Origin: Delftia tsuruhatensis | GTDB lineage: Bacteria > Pseudomonadota > Gammaproteobacteria > Burkholderiales > Burkholderiaceae_C | Assembly (NCBI RefSeq): GCF_903815225.1 | Contig: NZ_LR813084.1 | Span: forward strand, 724,501 to 788,500 | Length of the DNA stretch: 64,000 nucleotides | Direction: 5' to 3' | In this document: piece by piece, positions 55,173-64,000 of the stretch | Layout: every line of letters begins with the position of its first letter | Position numbering within the stretch: position 1 is the first letter of the stretch | Notes under the pieces: model-generated | What the model saw: the letters and a program-made list of their open reading frames with translations, nothing else | What the model was told of the DNA's origin: nothing | Database searches by the model: none | Translations under genes and position numbers: made by a program

Positions 55173-56909
55173 TCAGTGCGAGTGCCGGGGAACGGCCGCG
55201 CCACGGCAGCCCACCAGGAAGTCCAGGTCGCAGCCCTCGTCGGCCTGCAGCACGTGGCTGACGTACAGCCGCCGGTAGCCACCATCGGCCGGAGCCTCGT
55301 TGGGCCGGAGTTCGGCCATGCGGCGCCGGTACTCATCCTCGGCAATGTCCAGGTGCAGGCGGCCCGCGTCGCTGTCGAGTTCGATCCAGTCGCCGTCGCG
55401 CACCATGGCCAGCGGGCCGCCGGCCGCGGCCTCGGGCGCCACGTGCAGCACCACCGTGCCGTAGGCCGTGCCGCTCATGCGTGCGTCGGAGATGCGCACC
55501 ATGTCCTTGACGCCGCGGCGCAGCAGCTTGGGAGGCAGGCCCATGTTGCCCACCTCGGCCATGCCCGGATAGCCGCGCGGGCCGCAGTGCTTGAGCACCA
55601 GCACCGAGTCGGCATCCACATCCAGGCTTTCGTCCACGATGCGCTCCTTGTAGTGCTCCAGGTTCTCGAACACCACGGCGCGGCCGCGGTGCCTGAGCAG
55701 TGCGGGCGTGGCGGCCGAGGGCTTGATCACGGCGCCGCGCGGTGCCAGGTTGCCGCGCAGCACGCGGATGCTGCCGTCTGCGATCAGCGGCCGTTGCAGC
55801 GGACGGATGACCTCGTCGTCGTGCAGGGGCGCATCCTTGACGTTGTCCCAGAGGCTGTGCCCATTGACCGTGAGCGCCTGCGGGTGCGGCAGCAGGCCGG
55901 CCTCGCCCATGCGGCGCAACACGGCGGGCAGGCCGCCGGCGTAGTAGAACTCCTCCATCAGAAAGCGCCCCGAAGGCATCAGGTCCACAAGGGTAGGCAT
56001 GCCCTGGCCCACGCGTGTCCAGTCCTCCAGTGCCAACGGCACGCCCATGCGGCCCGCGATGGCCTTGAGGTGGATGACGGCATTGGTCGAGCCGCCGATG
56101 GCCGCATTGGCACGGATGGCGTTCTCGAAGGCCTCGCGCGTCAGCACCCTGGACAGCGTCAGCCCTTCGCGGGCCATCTCCACGATGCGCTGGCCTGACA
56201 GGTGGGCCAGCGCATAGCGGCGGGAATCCACGGCCGGGATGGCAGCGTTGTGCGGCAGGCTGGTGCCCAGGACCTCGGCCATGCAGGCCATGGTGGAGGC
56301 CGTTCCCATGGTGTTGCAGGTGCCGGCCGAGCGGGACATGCCGGCCTCGGCGGAAAGGAATTGGTGCAGGTCGATCTCGCCGGCCTTCAGCGACTCGTGC
56401 AGCTGCCACACGGCCGTGCCGGAGCCGATGTTCCTGCCGTCGAGCTTGCCGTTGAGCATGGGCCCGCCCGAGACCACGATGGCGGGCACGTCGCAGCTGG
56501 CCGCGCCCATCAACAACGCCGGCGTGGTCTTGTCGCAACCGCACAGCAGCACCACGGCATCGATGGGATTGCCCCGGATGGCTTCCTCCACATCCATGGC
56601 GGCCAGGTTGCGCGTGAGCATGGCCGTGGGGCGCAGATTGGACTCGCCATTGGAGAACACCGGGAACTCGACCGGAAACCCGCCGGCCTCGTAGATGCCG
56701 CGCCTGACGTGCTCGGCGAGCTTGCGGAAATGGGCGTTGCAGGGCGTCAGCTCGGACCAGGTGTTGCAGATGCCTACCACAGGGCGGCCGTCGAACACAT
56801 GCCCGGGCAGGCCCTGGTTCTTCATCCAGCTGCGGTACATGAAGCCGTTCTTGTCGTTCGTGCCGAACCAGTCGGCGGAGCGGAGCCTGGGCTTTTGCTT
56901 GTCGTTCAT
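55173..56909 (-). CDS. IlvD/Edd-family sugar-acid dehydratase (arabinonate dehydratase type)
   Basis: This protein of about 578 residues dehydrates a hydroxy acid using an Fe-S cluster and Mg2+. Cluster cysteines are likely in GICNTWSELTPCNAH, LLCGCDKTTPALLMGA and AGTCNTMGTASTMACMAEV. LKHCGPRGYPGMAEVGNMGL and ISDARMSGTAYGTVVLHVAP are family landmarks. The start RLRSADWFGTNDKNGFMYRS resembles sugar-acid dehydratases (L-arabinonate or related) more than the amino-acid biosynthesis enzyme IlvD. The exact substrate is not certain. The start was put at 56909; 56924 is also possible. A LysR gene is divergent and probably senses the substrate. Confidence 0.85.
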   Translation of the reverse strand: MNDKQKPRLRSADWFGTNDKNGFMYRSWMKNQGLPGHVFDGRPVVGICNTWSELTPCNAHFRKLAEHVRRGIYEAGGFPVEFPVFSNGESNLRPTAMLTRNLAAMDVEEAIRGNPIDAVVLLCGCDKTTPALLMGAASCDVPAIVVSGGPMLNGKLDGRNIGSGTAVWQLHESLKAGEIDLHQFLSAEAGMSRSAGTCNTMGTASTMACMAEVLGTSLPHNAAIPAVDSRRYALAHLSGQRIVEMAREGLTLSRVLTREAFENAIRANAAIGGSTNAVIHLKAIAGRMGVPLALEDWTRVGQGMPTLVDLMPSGRFLMEEFYYAGGLPAVLRRMGEAGLLPHPQALTVNGHSLWDNVKDAPLHDDEVIRPLQRPLIADGSIRVLRGNLAPRGAVIKPSAATPALLRHRGRAVVFENLEHYKERIVDESLDVDADSVLVLKHCGPRGYPGMAEVGNMGLPPKLLRRGVKDMVRISDARMSGTAYGTVVLHVAPEAAAGGPLAMVRDGDWIELDSDAGRLHLDIAEDEYRRRMAELRPNEAPADGGYRRLYVSHVLQADEGCDLDFLVGCRGAAVPRHSH

Positions 56910-56988
56910 CGCGGAGCGGGTCATCGGGGAAAGGGGAGGGCTCCGCCCGCCGCGCGGCGGAACAAAGGAGCCGGGATGCACTACTGTA

Positions 56989-57005
56989 GATAAGCGCTTG
57001 TTATC
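56989..57005. promoter_or_regulatory. Candidate LysR operator between the dehydratase and its regulator
   Basis: GATAAGCGCTTGTTATC is an imperfect palindrome (GATAA with TTATC) containing the T-N11-A spacing typical of LysR sites. It lies in the short divergent region, 57 bases from the LysR start and 80 bases from the dehydratase start. Confidence 0.6.
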
Positions 57006-57061
57006 CTTCCAATGAAAAGACGGCCTGTTTTGATATCGATTTCAGTATCCGAGGGAACCCT

Positions 57062-58018
57062 ATGAATGCCATGAACCAGGGGCACTGGTACCTGCGCTCG
57101 CGCCTGAAGACCCGCCACATGCTGCTGCTCGTGGCCCTGGCCGACGAGGGCAACATCCACCGTGCGGCCGAGGTGCTGGCCATGACCCAGCCCGCGGCCT
57201 CCAAGATGCTGCGCGAGCTGGAGCAACTGCTGGACGTGCGCCTGTTCGAGCGCCTGCCGCGCGGCGTGCGCCCTACCGAATACGGCCAGGCGCTGATCCG
57301 CCACGCGCGGCTGCTGGTCGAGAGCCTGGACCAGGCCCACGACGAGATCGCCGGCATACGGGAAGGGCAGGCCGGCCATGTGCGTGTGGGCGCCATCACC
57401 TCGCCCGCCGTGCGCCTGTTGCCCGACGTGGTGGCCGGGCTCAAGCGCCAGTGGCCGCGCCTGAACGTGACCGTCGAGGTGGAGAGCAGCAATGTGCTGC
57501 TGGAGCGCCTGTCCCAGGATCGGCTGGACCTGGTCATAGGGCGCCTGTCGGCCGAGCACGACAAGCTGGGGCTGGACTATGAGCCGCTGACCTTCGAGCC
57601 CGTCAATGCCGTGGCGCGGCCCGGCCATCCCCTACTGGAGGGCGGACCGCTGGCGCTGGAGGGACTGGACGCTGCAACCTGGATCGTTCCGCCGCTGGGC
57701 TCGGTGCTGCGCCATCGGTTCGAGCTGATGTTCCAGCGCGACAGCCTGCGGCCGCCCGCCAGCGTGGTCGAAACCTCGGCGCCCCTGTTCATCACGCGGC
57801 TGCTCGAGCGCAGCGACATGCTCGCCGTACTGGCCGCCGACGTGGCACGCTACTACGCAGAACGTGGCCTGGTCGCCATCCTGCCCCTGCCCATGCCCTG
57901 CCAGATGGACGACTACGGCCTGATCACCCGCAACGACCGCCTGCCCTCACCCGCCGCGGCCCGCCTGCACGCGGCCTTGCGGGAGGCTGGCCAGGCCTTG
58001 GGCGGCGAAGCTTTTTGA
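57062..58018 (+). CDS. LysR-family transcriptional regulator
   Basis: This 318-residue regulator has an N-terminal winged helix-turn-helix (LVALADEGNIHRAAEVLAMT then QPAASKMLRELE, LFERLPRGVRPTEYGQALI) and a two-lobe effector domain (HVRVGAITSPAVRLLPDVVA, RLDLVIGRLSAEHD). The sequence after the HTH resembles the GbpR subgroup that senses sugars and sugar acids. It is divergently transcribed from the dehydratase with a LysR-like site in between, so that operon is its probable target. Confidence 0.9.
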   Translation: MNAMNQGHWYLRSRLKTRHMLLLVALADEGNIHRAAEVLAMTQPAASKMLRELEQLLDVRLFERLPRGVRPTEYGQALIRHARLLVESLDQAHDEIAGIREGQAGHVRVGAITSPAVRLLPDVVAGLKRQWPRLNVTVEVESSNVLLERLSQDRLDLVIGRLSAEHDKLGLDYEPLTFEPVNAVARPGHPLLEGGPLALEGLDAATWIVPPLGSVLRHRFELMFQRDSLRPPASVVETSAPLFITRLLERSDMLAVLAADVARYYAERGLVAILPLPMPCQMDDYGLITRNDRLPSPAAARLHAALREAGQALGGEAF

Positions 58019-58187
58019 ACCTGGGTTGCAGGAATTCATGCATGATTTGCGGGTTTACCCTTGTTTTTCGCAAGAATATATGGCAGCCCGCATAGGAGAT
58101 ATCGAAGCCCTCTTATGCGTTTGACCGGGGCTGGACGTAATCTCGGGTGCATCGAATAGTCCACGCACCAGCAGTTGCCCCACGAGC

Positions 58188-59807
58188 ATGAGCCAGAGCC
58201 CCCGTTCCCAACCCATCCGCTTCTACCATCGAGGCCAGGTCGTCGAGGTCAGCGGCCAGCATCCCACGCGGTCGGTGCTCGACTGGCTGCGCGGTGAAGC
58301 ACGCTGCACCGGCACCAAGGAAGGCTGCAACGAGGGCGACTGCGGCGCCTGCACCGTGGTGATCGCCGAGCTGGCCGAGGAGGGGGCGCAGGATGCCGTG
58401 GGCGGCCTGCAATTGCAGACCGTCAATGCCTGCATCCAGTTCCTGCCCACGCTGCATGGCAAGGCCTTGTTCACGGTGGAGGATGTCAAGGGACAGTGCG
58501 CTGGCCGGCCGTCCTGTGCCGCGGGCAAGCCTGCCGAGGCGCAGCTGCATCCCGTGCAGCAGGCCCTGGTGGACTGCCATGGCTCGCAGTGCGGCTTTTG
58601 CACGCCGGGCTTCGTGATGTCGCTGTGGTCGGCCTACGAGCACCACCAGCAGGCCGGCACGCGCCCCTCGCGCCAGCAGCTGGCCGACGAGCTGTCGGGC
58701 AACCTGTGCCGTTGCACGGGCTACCGTCCCATCCTGGATGCGGGTCAGCGCATGTTCGACCTGCCCGCCACGCGCATGGCCACCGCGCCCGTGGTGCAGG
58801 CGCTCGAGGGCCTGCGGTCCGCGGATGCCGGCCTGGACTACGCCGCGCCCAATGCCGCCCGGGGCGGGCGCGTGGACAGCTTCCATGCACCGCGCACGCT
58901 GGACGGGCTGGCGGCGCAATGCGAGGCCAAGCCCGGCGCGCGCCTGCTGGCCGGCTCCACCGACGTGGGCCTGTGGGTGACCAAGCAGTTCCGTGACCTG
59001 GGCGACATCGTCTACGTGGGCGACGTGGCCGAGATGAAGCGTGTCGAGGAGCGGCATGGCGAAGCCAGCCTCGAAGGCGGCGAGCTGTACATCGGCGCCG
59101 GTGCCTCGCTCGAATCCGCCTGGTCCGCGCTGGCACAGCGCTTCGAGGGCCTGACCGATGTCTGGCTGCGTTTTGCCTCCCTGCCGATACGCCATGCGGG
59201 CACCATGGGCGGCAACGTGGCCAACGGCTCGCCGATTGGCGATTCGCCGCCGGTGCTGATGGCTCTGGATGCGCAGATCGAGCTGCGCAAGGGCGCGCGC
59301 GTGCGCCGCATGCCGCTGCCCGATTTCTATCTGGACTACATGAAGAACCAACTCGAGCCCGGCGAGTTCGTGCAGGCCCTGGCCGTGCCGCTGGCCGCCG
59401 CGCGGCGCCAGACACGGGCGTACAAGATCAGCAAGCGCTTTGACTGCGACATCTCGGCGCTGTGCGCCGGCATGGCCATCGAACTCGATGGCGAGGTGGT
59501 GAAGTCGGCACGGCTGGCCTTTGGCGGCATGGCCGCCGTGGTCAAGCGCGCGGCGCTGGCCGAGGCCGCCATCGTGGGCCAGCCCTGGGATGCATCGGCC
59601 GTGAAGGCCGCCCAGGCCGCGCTGGCCCAGGACTTCAAGCCCCTGTCCGACATGCGTGCCAGTGCCGACTACCGGCTCAAGGTGGCGCAGAACCTGTTGC
59701 AGCGCCTGTGGCTGGAAACCCGTCCCCAGCAGCCGCTGCCCAGTCAAGCCACCAGTGTTTTCAGCGTGATGCCGCATGTGACGCATGCCGCAGTGCAAGG
59801 AGCCTGA
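58188..59807 (+). CDS. xdhA: Xanthine dehydrogenase small subunit (Fe-S/FAD)
   Basis: This 539-residue subunit carries two [2Fe-2S] clusters and FAD. Cluster ligands are in GTKEGCNEGDCGACTVVIAE, SQCGFCTPGFVMSLW and NLCRCTGYRPILDAG. The FAD domain has ARLLAGSTDVGLWVTKQF, PIRHAGTMGGNVANGSPIGD and the later part YKISKRFDCDISALCAGMAI. It passes electrons from the molybdenum subunit XdhB to NAD+. It overlaps the XdhB start closely: its stop is at 59805-59807 and the next ATG is at 59809. The 169 bases upstream hold no gene. Confidence 0.96.
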   Translation: MSQSPRSQPIRFYHRGQVVEVSGQHPTRSVLDWLRGEARCTGTKEGCNEGDCGACTVVIAELAEEGAQDAVGGLQLQTVNACIQFLPTLHGKALFTVEDVKGQCAGRPSCAAGKPAEAQLHPVQQALVDCHGSQCGFCTPGFVMSLWSAYEHHQQAGTRPSRQQLADELSGNLCRCTGYRPILDAGQRMFDLPATRMATAPVVQALEGLRSADAGLDYAAPNAARGGRVDSFHAPRTLDGLAAQCEAKPGARLLAGSTDVGLWVTKQFRDLGDIVYVGDVAEMKRVEERHGEASLEGGELYIGAGASLESAWSALAQRFEGLTDVWLRFASLPIRHAGTMGGNVANGSPIGDSPPVLMALDAQIELRKGARVRRMPLPDFYLDYMKNQLEPGEFVQALAVPLAAARRQTRAYKISKRFDCDISALCAGMAIELDGEVVKSARLAFGGMAAVVKRAALAEAAIVGQPWDASAVKAAQAALAQDFKPLSDMRASADYRLKVAQNLLQRLWLETRPQQPLPSQATSVFSVMPHVTHAAVQGA

Positions 59808-59808
59808 T

Positions 59809-62235
59809 ATGAACCGTCCCATCGATCCCGCACTGCTGCATTCCAACGAAGCCTTTGCCCACTACCTGAAGAACACGGCTTTCCGCGTGGACGAGGGCGC
59901 CGAGGCCAGCGCCCACCAGCAGGGCCAGCGCGTGGGCATCAGCCGCCCGCATGAATCGGCCCACCTGCATGTGGCGGGCGAGGCCGCCTACATCGACGAC
60001 CTGCCCGAGCTGGACGGCACGCTGCACTGCGCGCTGGGCCTGTCGCCCGTGGCCAACGGCCGGCTCAATGCCTTGAAGCTGGACGCCATCCGCGCCATGC
60101 CCGGCGTGGTGGAGGTGCTCACGGGCGAGGACATTCCCGGCGTCAACGACTGCGGCTCCATCATCCACGACGACCCCATCCTGTGCAGCGGCGAGATCCG
60201 CTACCTGGGACAGCCGCTGTTCGCCGTGATCGCCGAAACCCGCGAGGCCGCGCGCCTGGCCGCGGCCCAGGCCAAGGCGGCGGCCGACATCACGGCCGAG
60301 CCGCCCGTGCTCACGCCGCAGCAGGCGCACGCGCTGGGCCAGTACGTGCTGCCGCCCATGCACCTGGCGCGCAGCACCCATGAAGGGGGCGCGCGTCGCG
60401 CCATCGACAACGCGCCGCGCCGCCTGAAGTCCACGTTCTACGTGGGCGGCCAGGAGCAGTTCTACCTGGAAGGCCAGATCAGCTACGCCATCCCCAAGGA
60501 AGACGGCGCCGTGCACCTGCACTGCTCCACCCAGCACCCCAGCGAGATGCAGCACCTCGTGGCCCATGCGCTGGGCGTGGCCGCGCATGCCGTGCACGTG
60601 GAGTGCCGGCGCATGGGCGGCGGCTTTGGCGGCAAGGAGTCGCAGTCGGCCCTGTTCGCCTGCGTGGCCTCGGTGGCCGCGACGCGGCTGCGCCGGCCCG
60701 TCAAGCTGCGCCTGGACCGCGATGACGACTTCATGATCACGGGCCGCCGCCACTGCTTCTGGTACGACTACGAGGTGGGCTACGACGACGAAGGCCGCAT
60801 CCTGGGCGCCGAGATCTCCATGGTCTCGCGCGCCGGGCACTCGGCCGATCTGTCCGGCCCCGTGATGACACGCGCGCTGTGCCACTTCGACAACGCCTAC
60901 TGGCTGCCCGACGTGTCCATGCACGGCTACTCGGGCAAGACCAATACGCAGAGCAATACGGCCTTCCGCGGCTTTGGCGGCCCGCAGGGCGCGATCGCCA
61001 TCGAGAACATCATGGAGACGGTGGCGCGCGAGCTGGGACGCGATGCGCTCGATGTGCGCCGCGTCAACTTCTACGGCAAAAGCGAGCGCAATGTCACGCC
61101 CTACAGCCAGGTCGTGACCGACAACGTGATCCACGAGCTGGTGGCCGAGCTGGAGACCTGCAGCGACTACCGCGCGCGCCGCGAGGCCGTTGCCGAGTTC
61201 AACGCCGCCAGTCCCGTGCTCAAGCGCGGGCTGTCGCTGACGCCGCTCAAGTTCGGCATCTCCTTCAACGTCAAGCACTTCAACCAGGCCGGCGCCCTGG
61301 TCCACGTCTACAACGACGGCTCCATCCTCGTGAACCACGGCGGCACCGAGATGGGCCAGGGCCTGAACACCAAGGTGGCCCAGGTCGTGGCGCACGAGCT
61401 GGGCGTGGGCTTCGAGCGCGTGCGCGTCACGGCCACCGACACCACCAAGGTGGCCAACACCTCGGCCACGGCGGCATCGACGGGCGCCGACCTCAACGGC
61501 AAGGCGGCCCAGGATGCGGCCCGCCAGGTCCGCGAGCGCCTGGCCGCCTGCGCCGCCGAGCGCCATGGCGGCCGGGCCGAGGAGGTGCGCTTCGCCAACG
61601 ACAAGGTGCATGTCAACGGCAAGGTGCTGGACTTCAGGACCGTGGTCGGCGAGGCCTACATCGAGCGCGTGCAGCTGTGGTCCGACGGCTTCTACGCCAC
61701 GCCGGGCCTGTCCTGGAACAAGGACACCATGCAGGGCCGGCCCTTCTTCTACTATGCCTACGGCGCGGCCGTGAGCGAGGTGGTGGTGGACACGCTCACG
61801 GGCGAGTTCAAGCTGCTGCGCGCCGACGTGCTGCACGACGTGGGCCGCTCGCTGAACCCGGCCGTGGACGTGGGCCAGGTCGAGGGCGCCTTCATCCAGG
61901 GCATGGGTTGGCTGACCACCGAGGAGCTGGTCTGGCATCCGCAAAGCGGCAAGCTCACCACGCACGCACCCAGCACCTACAAGATCCCGACGGCCAACGA
62001 CTGCCCGCCGGTGTTCAACGTGCGGCTGTTCGAGGGCGACAACTTCGAGGACTCCATCCACCGCAGCAAGGCCGTGGGCGAGCCGCCGCTGCTGCTGCCG
62101 TTCTCGGTGTTCTTCGCCATCCGCGATGCCGTCTCGGCCGCGGGCGGCCACCGCAGCAACCCGCCGCTGCAGTCGCCGGCCACGCCCGAGTCCATCCTGC
62201 GCGCGATCGAGGCCGTGCAGGCCGTCGGGGGCTGA
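59809..62235 (+). CDS. xdhB: Xanthine dehydrogenase large subunit (molybdenum)
   Basis: This 808-residue catalytic subunit oxidises hypoxanthine and xanthine to urate at a molybdopterin centre. Landmarks are the start of the first domain (HVAGEAAYIDDLPELDG), RRMGGGFGGKESQSALFAC, NTAFRGFGGPQGAIAIEN, GTEMGQGLNTKVAQV and SATAASTGADLNG. The catalytic glutamate is in KAVGEPPLLLPFSVFFAIRD. The start at 59809 (MNRPIDPALLHSNEAF) follows AAGGAG. No xdhC chaperone follows; the next gene is a purine permease. Confidence 0.97.
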   Translation: MNRPIDPALLHSNEAFAHYLKNTAFRVDEGAEASAHQQGQRVGISRPHESAHLHVAGEAAYIDDLPELDGTLHCALGLSPVANGRLNALKLDAIRAMPGVVEVLTGEDIPGVNDCGSIIHDDPILCSGEIRYLGQPLFAVIAETREAARLAAAQAKAAADITAEPPVLTPQQAHALGQYVLPPMHLARSTHEGGARRAIDNAPRRLKSTFYVGGQEQFYLEGQISYAIPKEDGAVHLHCSTQHPSEMQHLVAHALGVAAHAVHVECRRMGGGFGGKESQSALFACVASVAATRLRRPVKLRLDRDDDFMITGRRHCFWYDYEVGYDDEGRILGAEISMVSRAGHSADLSGPVMTRALCHFDNAYWLPDVSMHGYSGKTNTQSNTAFRGFGGPQGAIAIENIMETVARELGRDALDVRRVNFYGKSERNVTPYSQVVTDNVIHELVAELETCSDYRARREAVAEFNAASPVLKRGLSLTPLKFGISFNVKHFNQAGALVHVYNDGSILVNHGGTEMGQGLNTKVAQVVAHELGVGFERVRVTATDTTKVANTSATAASTGADLNGKAAQDAARQVRERLAACAAERHGGRAEEVRFANDKVHVNGKVLDFRTVVGEAYIERVQLWSDGFYATPGLSWNKDTMQGRPFFYYAYGAAVSEVVVDTLTGEFKLLRADVLHDVGRSLNPAVDVGQVEGAFIQGMGWLTTEELVWHPQSGKLTTHAPSTYKIPTANDCPPVFNVRLFEGDNFEDSIHRSKAVGEPPLLLPFSVFFAIRDAVSAAGGHRSNPPLQSPATPESILRAIEAVQAVGG

Positions 62236-62409
62236 GCGGGCCGTCGCCACCATCCATTCATGAATCCGCGCGCAGCGATGCGCGCACCGAAGTCCATGGC
62301 CGCCCGACAGGGTGCCATGCCCTGTGTCGGCCCGGACAGCCGGTACACAACCCCGGGCGCTTTCCAACCGTTGCGCCCCGCATGCGAAAACAACACGGAG
62401 ACAATTGCG

Positions 62410-63708
62410 ATGAACTGGATGGAACGGGTGTTCAAGCTCAGCGAGCACGGCACCAATATCAGAACCGAGCTGGTCGCGGGCCTGACGACCTTTCTGACGA
62501 TGGCCTACATCATCTTCGTCAATCCCTCGATCCTGGGGGATGCGGGGATGCCCAAGGGGGCGGTCTTCGTGGCCACCTGCCTGATCGCGGCGCTGGGCAC
62601 GACCATCATGGCGCTGTACGCCAACTACCCGATCGCGCTGGCGCCAGGCATGGGACTGAACGCCTACTTCGCCTACGTGGTGGTGCTGCACATGGGCTTC
62701 ACCTGGCAGGCCGCGCTGGGCGCGGTCTTCGTCTCGGGCTGCCTGTTCCTGCTGGTGACGCTGTTCGGGTTGCGCGAGCTGATCATCAAGGGCATACCGC
62801 AGTCCATACGCATCGCGATCACGGTGGGCATCGGCCTGTTCCTGGCACTGATCGCGCTCAAGAGCGCGGGCATCGTCGCGGCTTCTCCGGCCACCTATGT
62901 GACGCTGGGCGACCTGCACAAGCCCGAGGTCATCCTGGCCTCGCTGGGCTTTCTGATCATCGTCGTGCTGGACCGTCTCAAGGTGCCGGGCGCCATCCTG
63001 ATCGGCATCGTGGCCGTCACCGTCGCCTCGTTCTTCTTCGCGGGCAACGAGTTCAAGGGCATCTTCTCGGCGCCGCCCTCCATCGCGCCCACCTTCCTGC
63101 AGCTGGACATCAAGTCGGCGCTGACGGGCGGCATCCTGAACGTGGTGCTGGTGTTCTTCCTGGTCGAGCTGTTCGATGCCACGGGCACGCTGATGGGCGT
63201 GGCCAAGCGCGCGGGCCTGCTGGTGCCCAGCCGCATGCAGCGCTTCAACCGCTCGCTGCTGGCCGACAGCGGCGCCATCTTCGCGGGCTCGCTGCTGGGC
63301 ACCTCCAGCACCACCGCCTACGTGGAAAGCGCGGCCGGCGTGCAGGCCGGCGGCCGCACGGGCCTGACGGCGCTGACCGTGGCCGTGCTCTTCCTGTGCT
63401 GCCTGTTCCTGGCGCCGCTGGCCGGTGTCGTGCCCGCCTATGCCACGGCGCCCGCGCTGTTCTTCGTGGCCTGCCTGATGCTCAAGGAGCTGACGGAGAT
63501 CGAATGGGGCGAGACCACCGAGGCCATCCCCGCCGCCGTCACGGCCCTGCTCATGCCCTTCACCTACTCGGTGGCCAATGGCCTGGCCTTCGGCTTCATC
63601 ACCTATGCCGTGCTCAAGCTGTTCACGGGCCGTGCCAAGGAAGTGCACTGGATGGTGTGGCTGATCGGAGGCGTCTTCCTCTTCAAGTTTGTGTATATCG
63701 GCGGCTGA
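62410..63708 (+). CDS. AzgA-type guanine/hypoxanthine permease
   Basis: This 432-residue membrane protein belongs to the nucleobase:cation symporter-2/AzgA group. MNWMERVFKLSEHGTNIRTE and ELVAGLTTFLTMAYIIFVNP open the first helix, and NYPIALAPGMGLNAYFAYVV is the substrate-region signature. SSTTAYVESAAGVQAGGRTG contains the ligand-contacting residues of the paired half-helix. The likely cargo is hypoxanthine or guanine, matching xanthine dehydrogenase encoded immediately upstream. The start was placed at 62410; a longer frame from 62260 has no family similarity. Confidence 0.92.
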   Translation: MNWMERVFKLSEHGTNIRTELVAGLTTFLTMAYIIFVNPSILGDAGMPKGAVFVATCLIAALGTTIMALYANYPIALAPGMGLNAYFAYVVVLHMGFTWQAALGAVFVSGCLFLLVTLFGLRELIIKGIPQSIRIAITVGIGLFLALIALKSAGIVAASPATYVTLGDLHKPEVILASLGFLIIVVLDRLKVPGAILIGIVAVTVASFFFAGNEFKGIFSAPPSIAPTFLQLDIKSALTGGILNVVLVFFLVELFDATGTLMGVAKRAGLLVPSRMQRFNRSLLADSGAIFAGSLLGTSSTTAYVESAAGVQAGGRTGLTALTVAVLFLCCLFLAPLAGVVPAYATAPALFFVACLMLKELTEIEWGETTEAIPAAVTALLMPFTYSVANGLAFGFITYAVLKLFTGRAKEVHWMVWLIGGVFLFKFVYIGG

Positions 63709-63730
63709 TACCGCAGCGATGCATGGTGGG

Positions 63731-63771
63731 GGCCCGTGCCTGGCAGCGATGCCTTGCACGGGCCTTTTTTT
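63731..63771 (+). terminator. Intrinsic terminator after the purine permease
   Basis: GGCCCGTGC (63731-63739) pairs with GCACGGGCC (63756-63764), followed by seven T. It lies between the permease stop and the convergent anmK stop. Confidence 0.92.
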
Positions 63772-63782
63772 GCCAGGAGAGG

Positions 63783-64000
63783 CTATGCGGGGTAGATGGC
63801 GCCCAGGATGCGCGGGCCGCGCGCGCCCGTGACGGCAGGCAGATTGCCCGGCAGGCCCAGCAGGGCCTGGCGGGCCAGCCAGGCGAAGGCGGCGGCCTCC
63901 ACCTGCAGCGGTGGCAGGCCGCGCGCGGCCGTGGTGTCCACGGCCACCCCGGGCAGCAGGGCGGCGATGCGTTGCATCAGATGGGCATTGAAGGCGCCGC
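63783..64000 (-). CDS. anmK: Anhydro-N-acetylmuramic acid kinase, C-terminal part
   Basis: This partial gene is cut by the right end of the window and enters in frame as [17 protein letters not shown]. The C-terminal sequence [20 protein letters not shown] followed by [19 protein letters not shown] is the conserved AnmK ending. AnmK recycles anhydro-MurNAc from the cell wall to MurNAc-6-phosphate. Only about 72 residues are present. Confidence 0.93.
   Translation of the reverse strand, partial: GAFNAHLMQRIAALLPGVAVDTTAARGLPPLQVEAAAFAWLARQALLGLPGNLPAVTGARGPRILGAIYPA

Noticed and set aside
59761-63759. Open frame of about 1330 codons on the minus strand opposite xdhAB and the permease
   Set aside because: It spans three real genes on the other strand and gives a His/Gln/Arg-rich product without domains.

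Overview
The window looks like chromosome of a high-GC betaproteobacterium of the Comamonadaceae, probably Delftia or a close relative. That is an inference from overall base composition, the SAH-riboswitch/ahcY locus, the TorF-like porin inside the kdp operon and the general character of the proteins. No database search was possible. I see no tRNA, rRNA, insertion sequence, prophage or CRISPR array.

Layout. 1-4.9 kb: proline catabolism on the minus strand (putA, then putP), with GTTGCA motifs that match the known PutA operator core. 5.0-25.3 kb: three tandem chaperone-usher fimbrial operons (A, B, C), all on the minus strand and ordered pilin, chaperone, usher, adhesin. Operon B has an extra lectin-only adhesin. 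A degenerate copy of the putA 5' end lies between A and B, and a chaperone remnant lies between B and C. Each pilin has an upstream palindrome of the form TA(A/G)GA-N4-TC(C/T)TA, which resembles BvgA-type head-to-head heptads. All three ushers carry an unusual C-terminal tail of about 105-125 residues. 25.3-33.7 kb: a HAD phosphatase, a secreted hydrolase-like protein, and a lower-GC cell-surface polysaccharide cassette: acyltransferase, GtrB-like glycosyltransferase, small flippase and a large GtrC-like membrane protein.

34-45.1 kb: prfC, then a potassium uptake operon in the unusual order kdpF, small ORF, kdpA, kdpC, kdpB, TorF-like porin, kdpD, kdpE. 45.1-49 kb: a SAM-cycle operon with an SAH riboswitch and overlapping terminator, ahcY, a TlyA-like methyltransferase with a large acidic insertion, and metF. 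49-54 kb: rlpA, rlmJ, rplM-rpsI, erpA and a DHA2 drug exporter, with several clear intrinsic terminators. 54-57 kb: a sugar-acid-type IlvD/Edd dehydratase and a Bug-family binding protein, divergent from a LysR regulator. 58-64 kb: xdhA-xdhB, a purine permease and the end of anmK.

The most unusual part is the fimbrial region. It appears to have grown by tandem duplication that captured the 5' end of putA, followed by divergence of adhesins, pilins and chaperones while usher segments stayed nearly identical. The shared palindromes and shared usher tails suggest that the three operons form one co-regulated, mix-and-match surface system.
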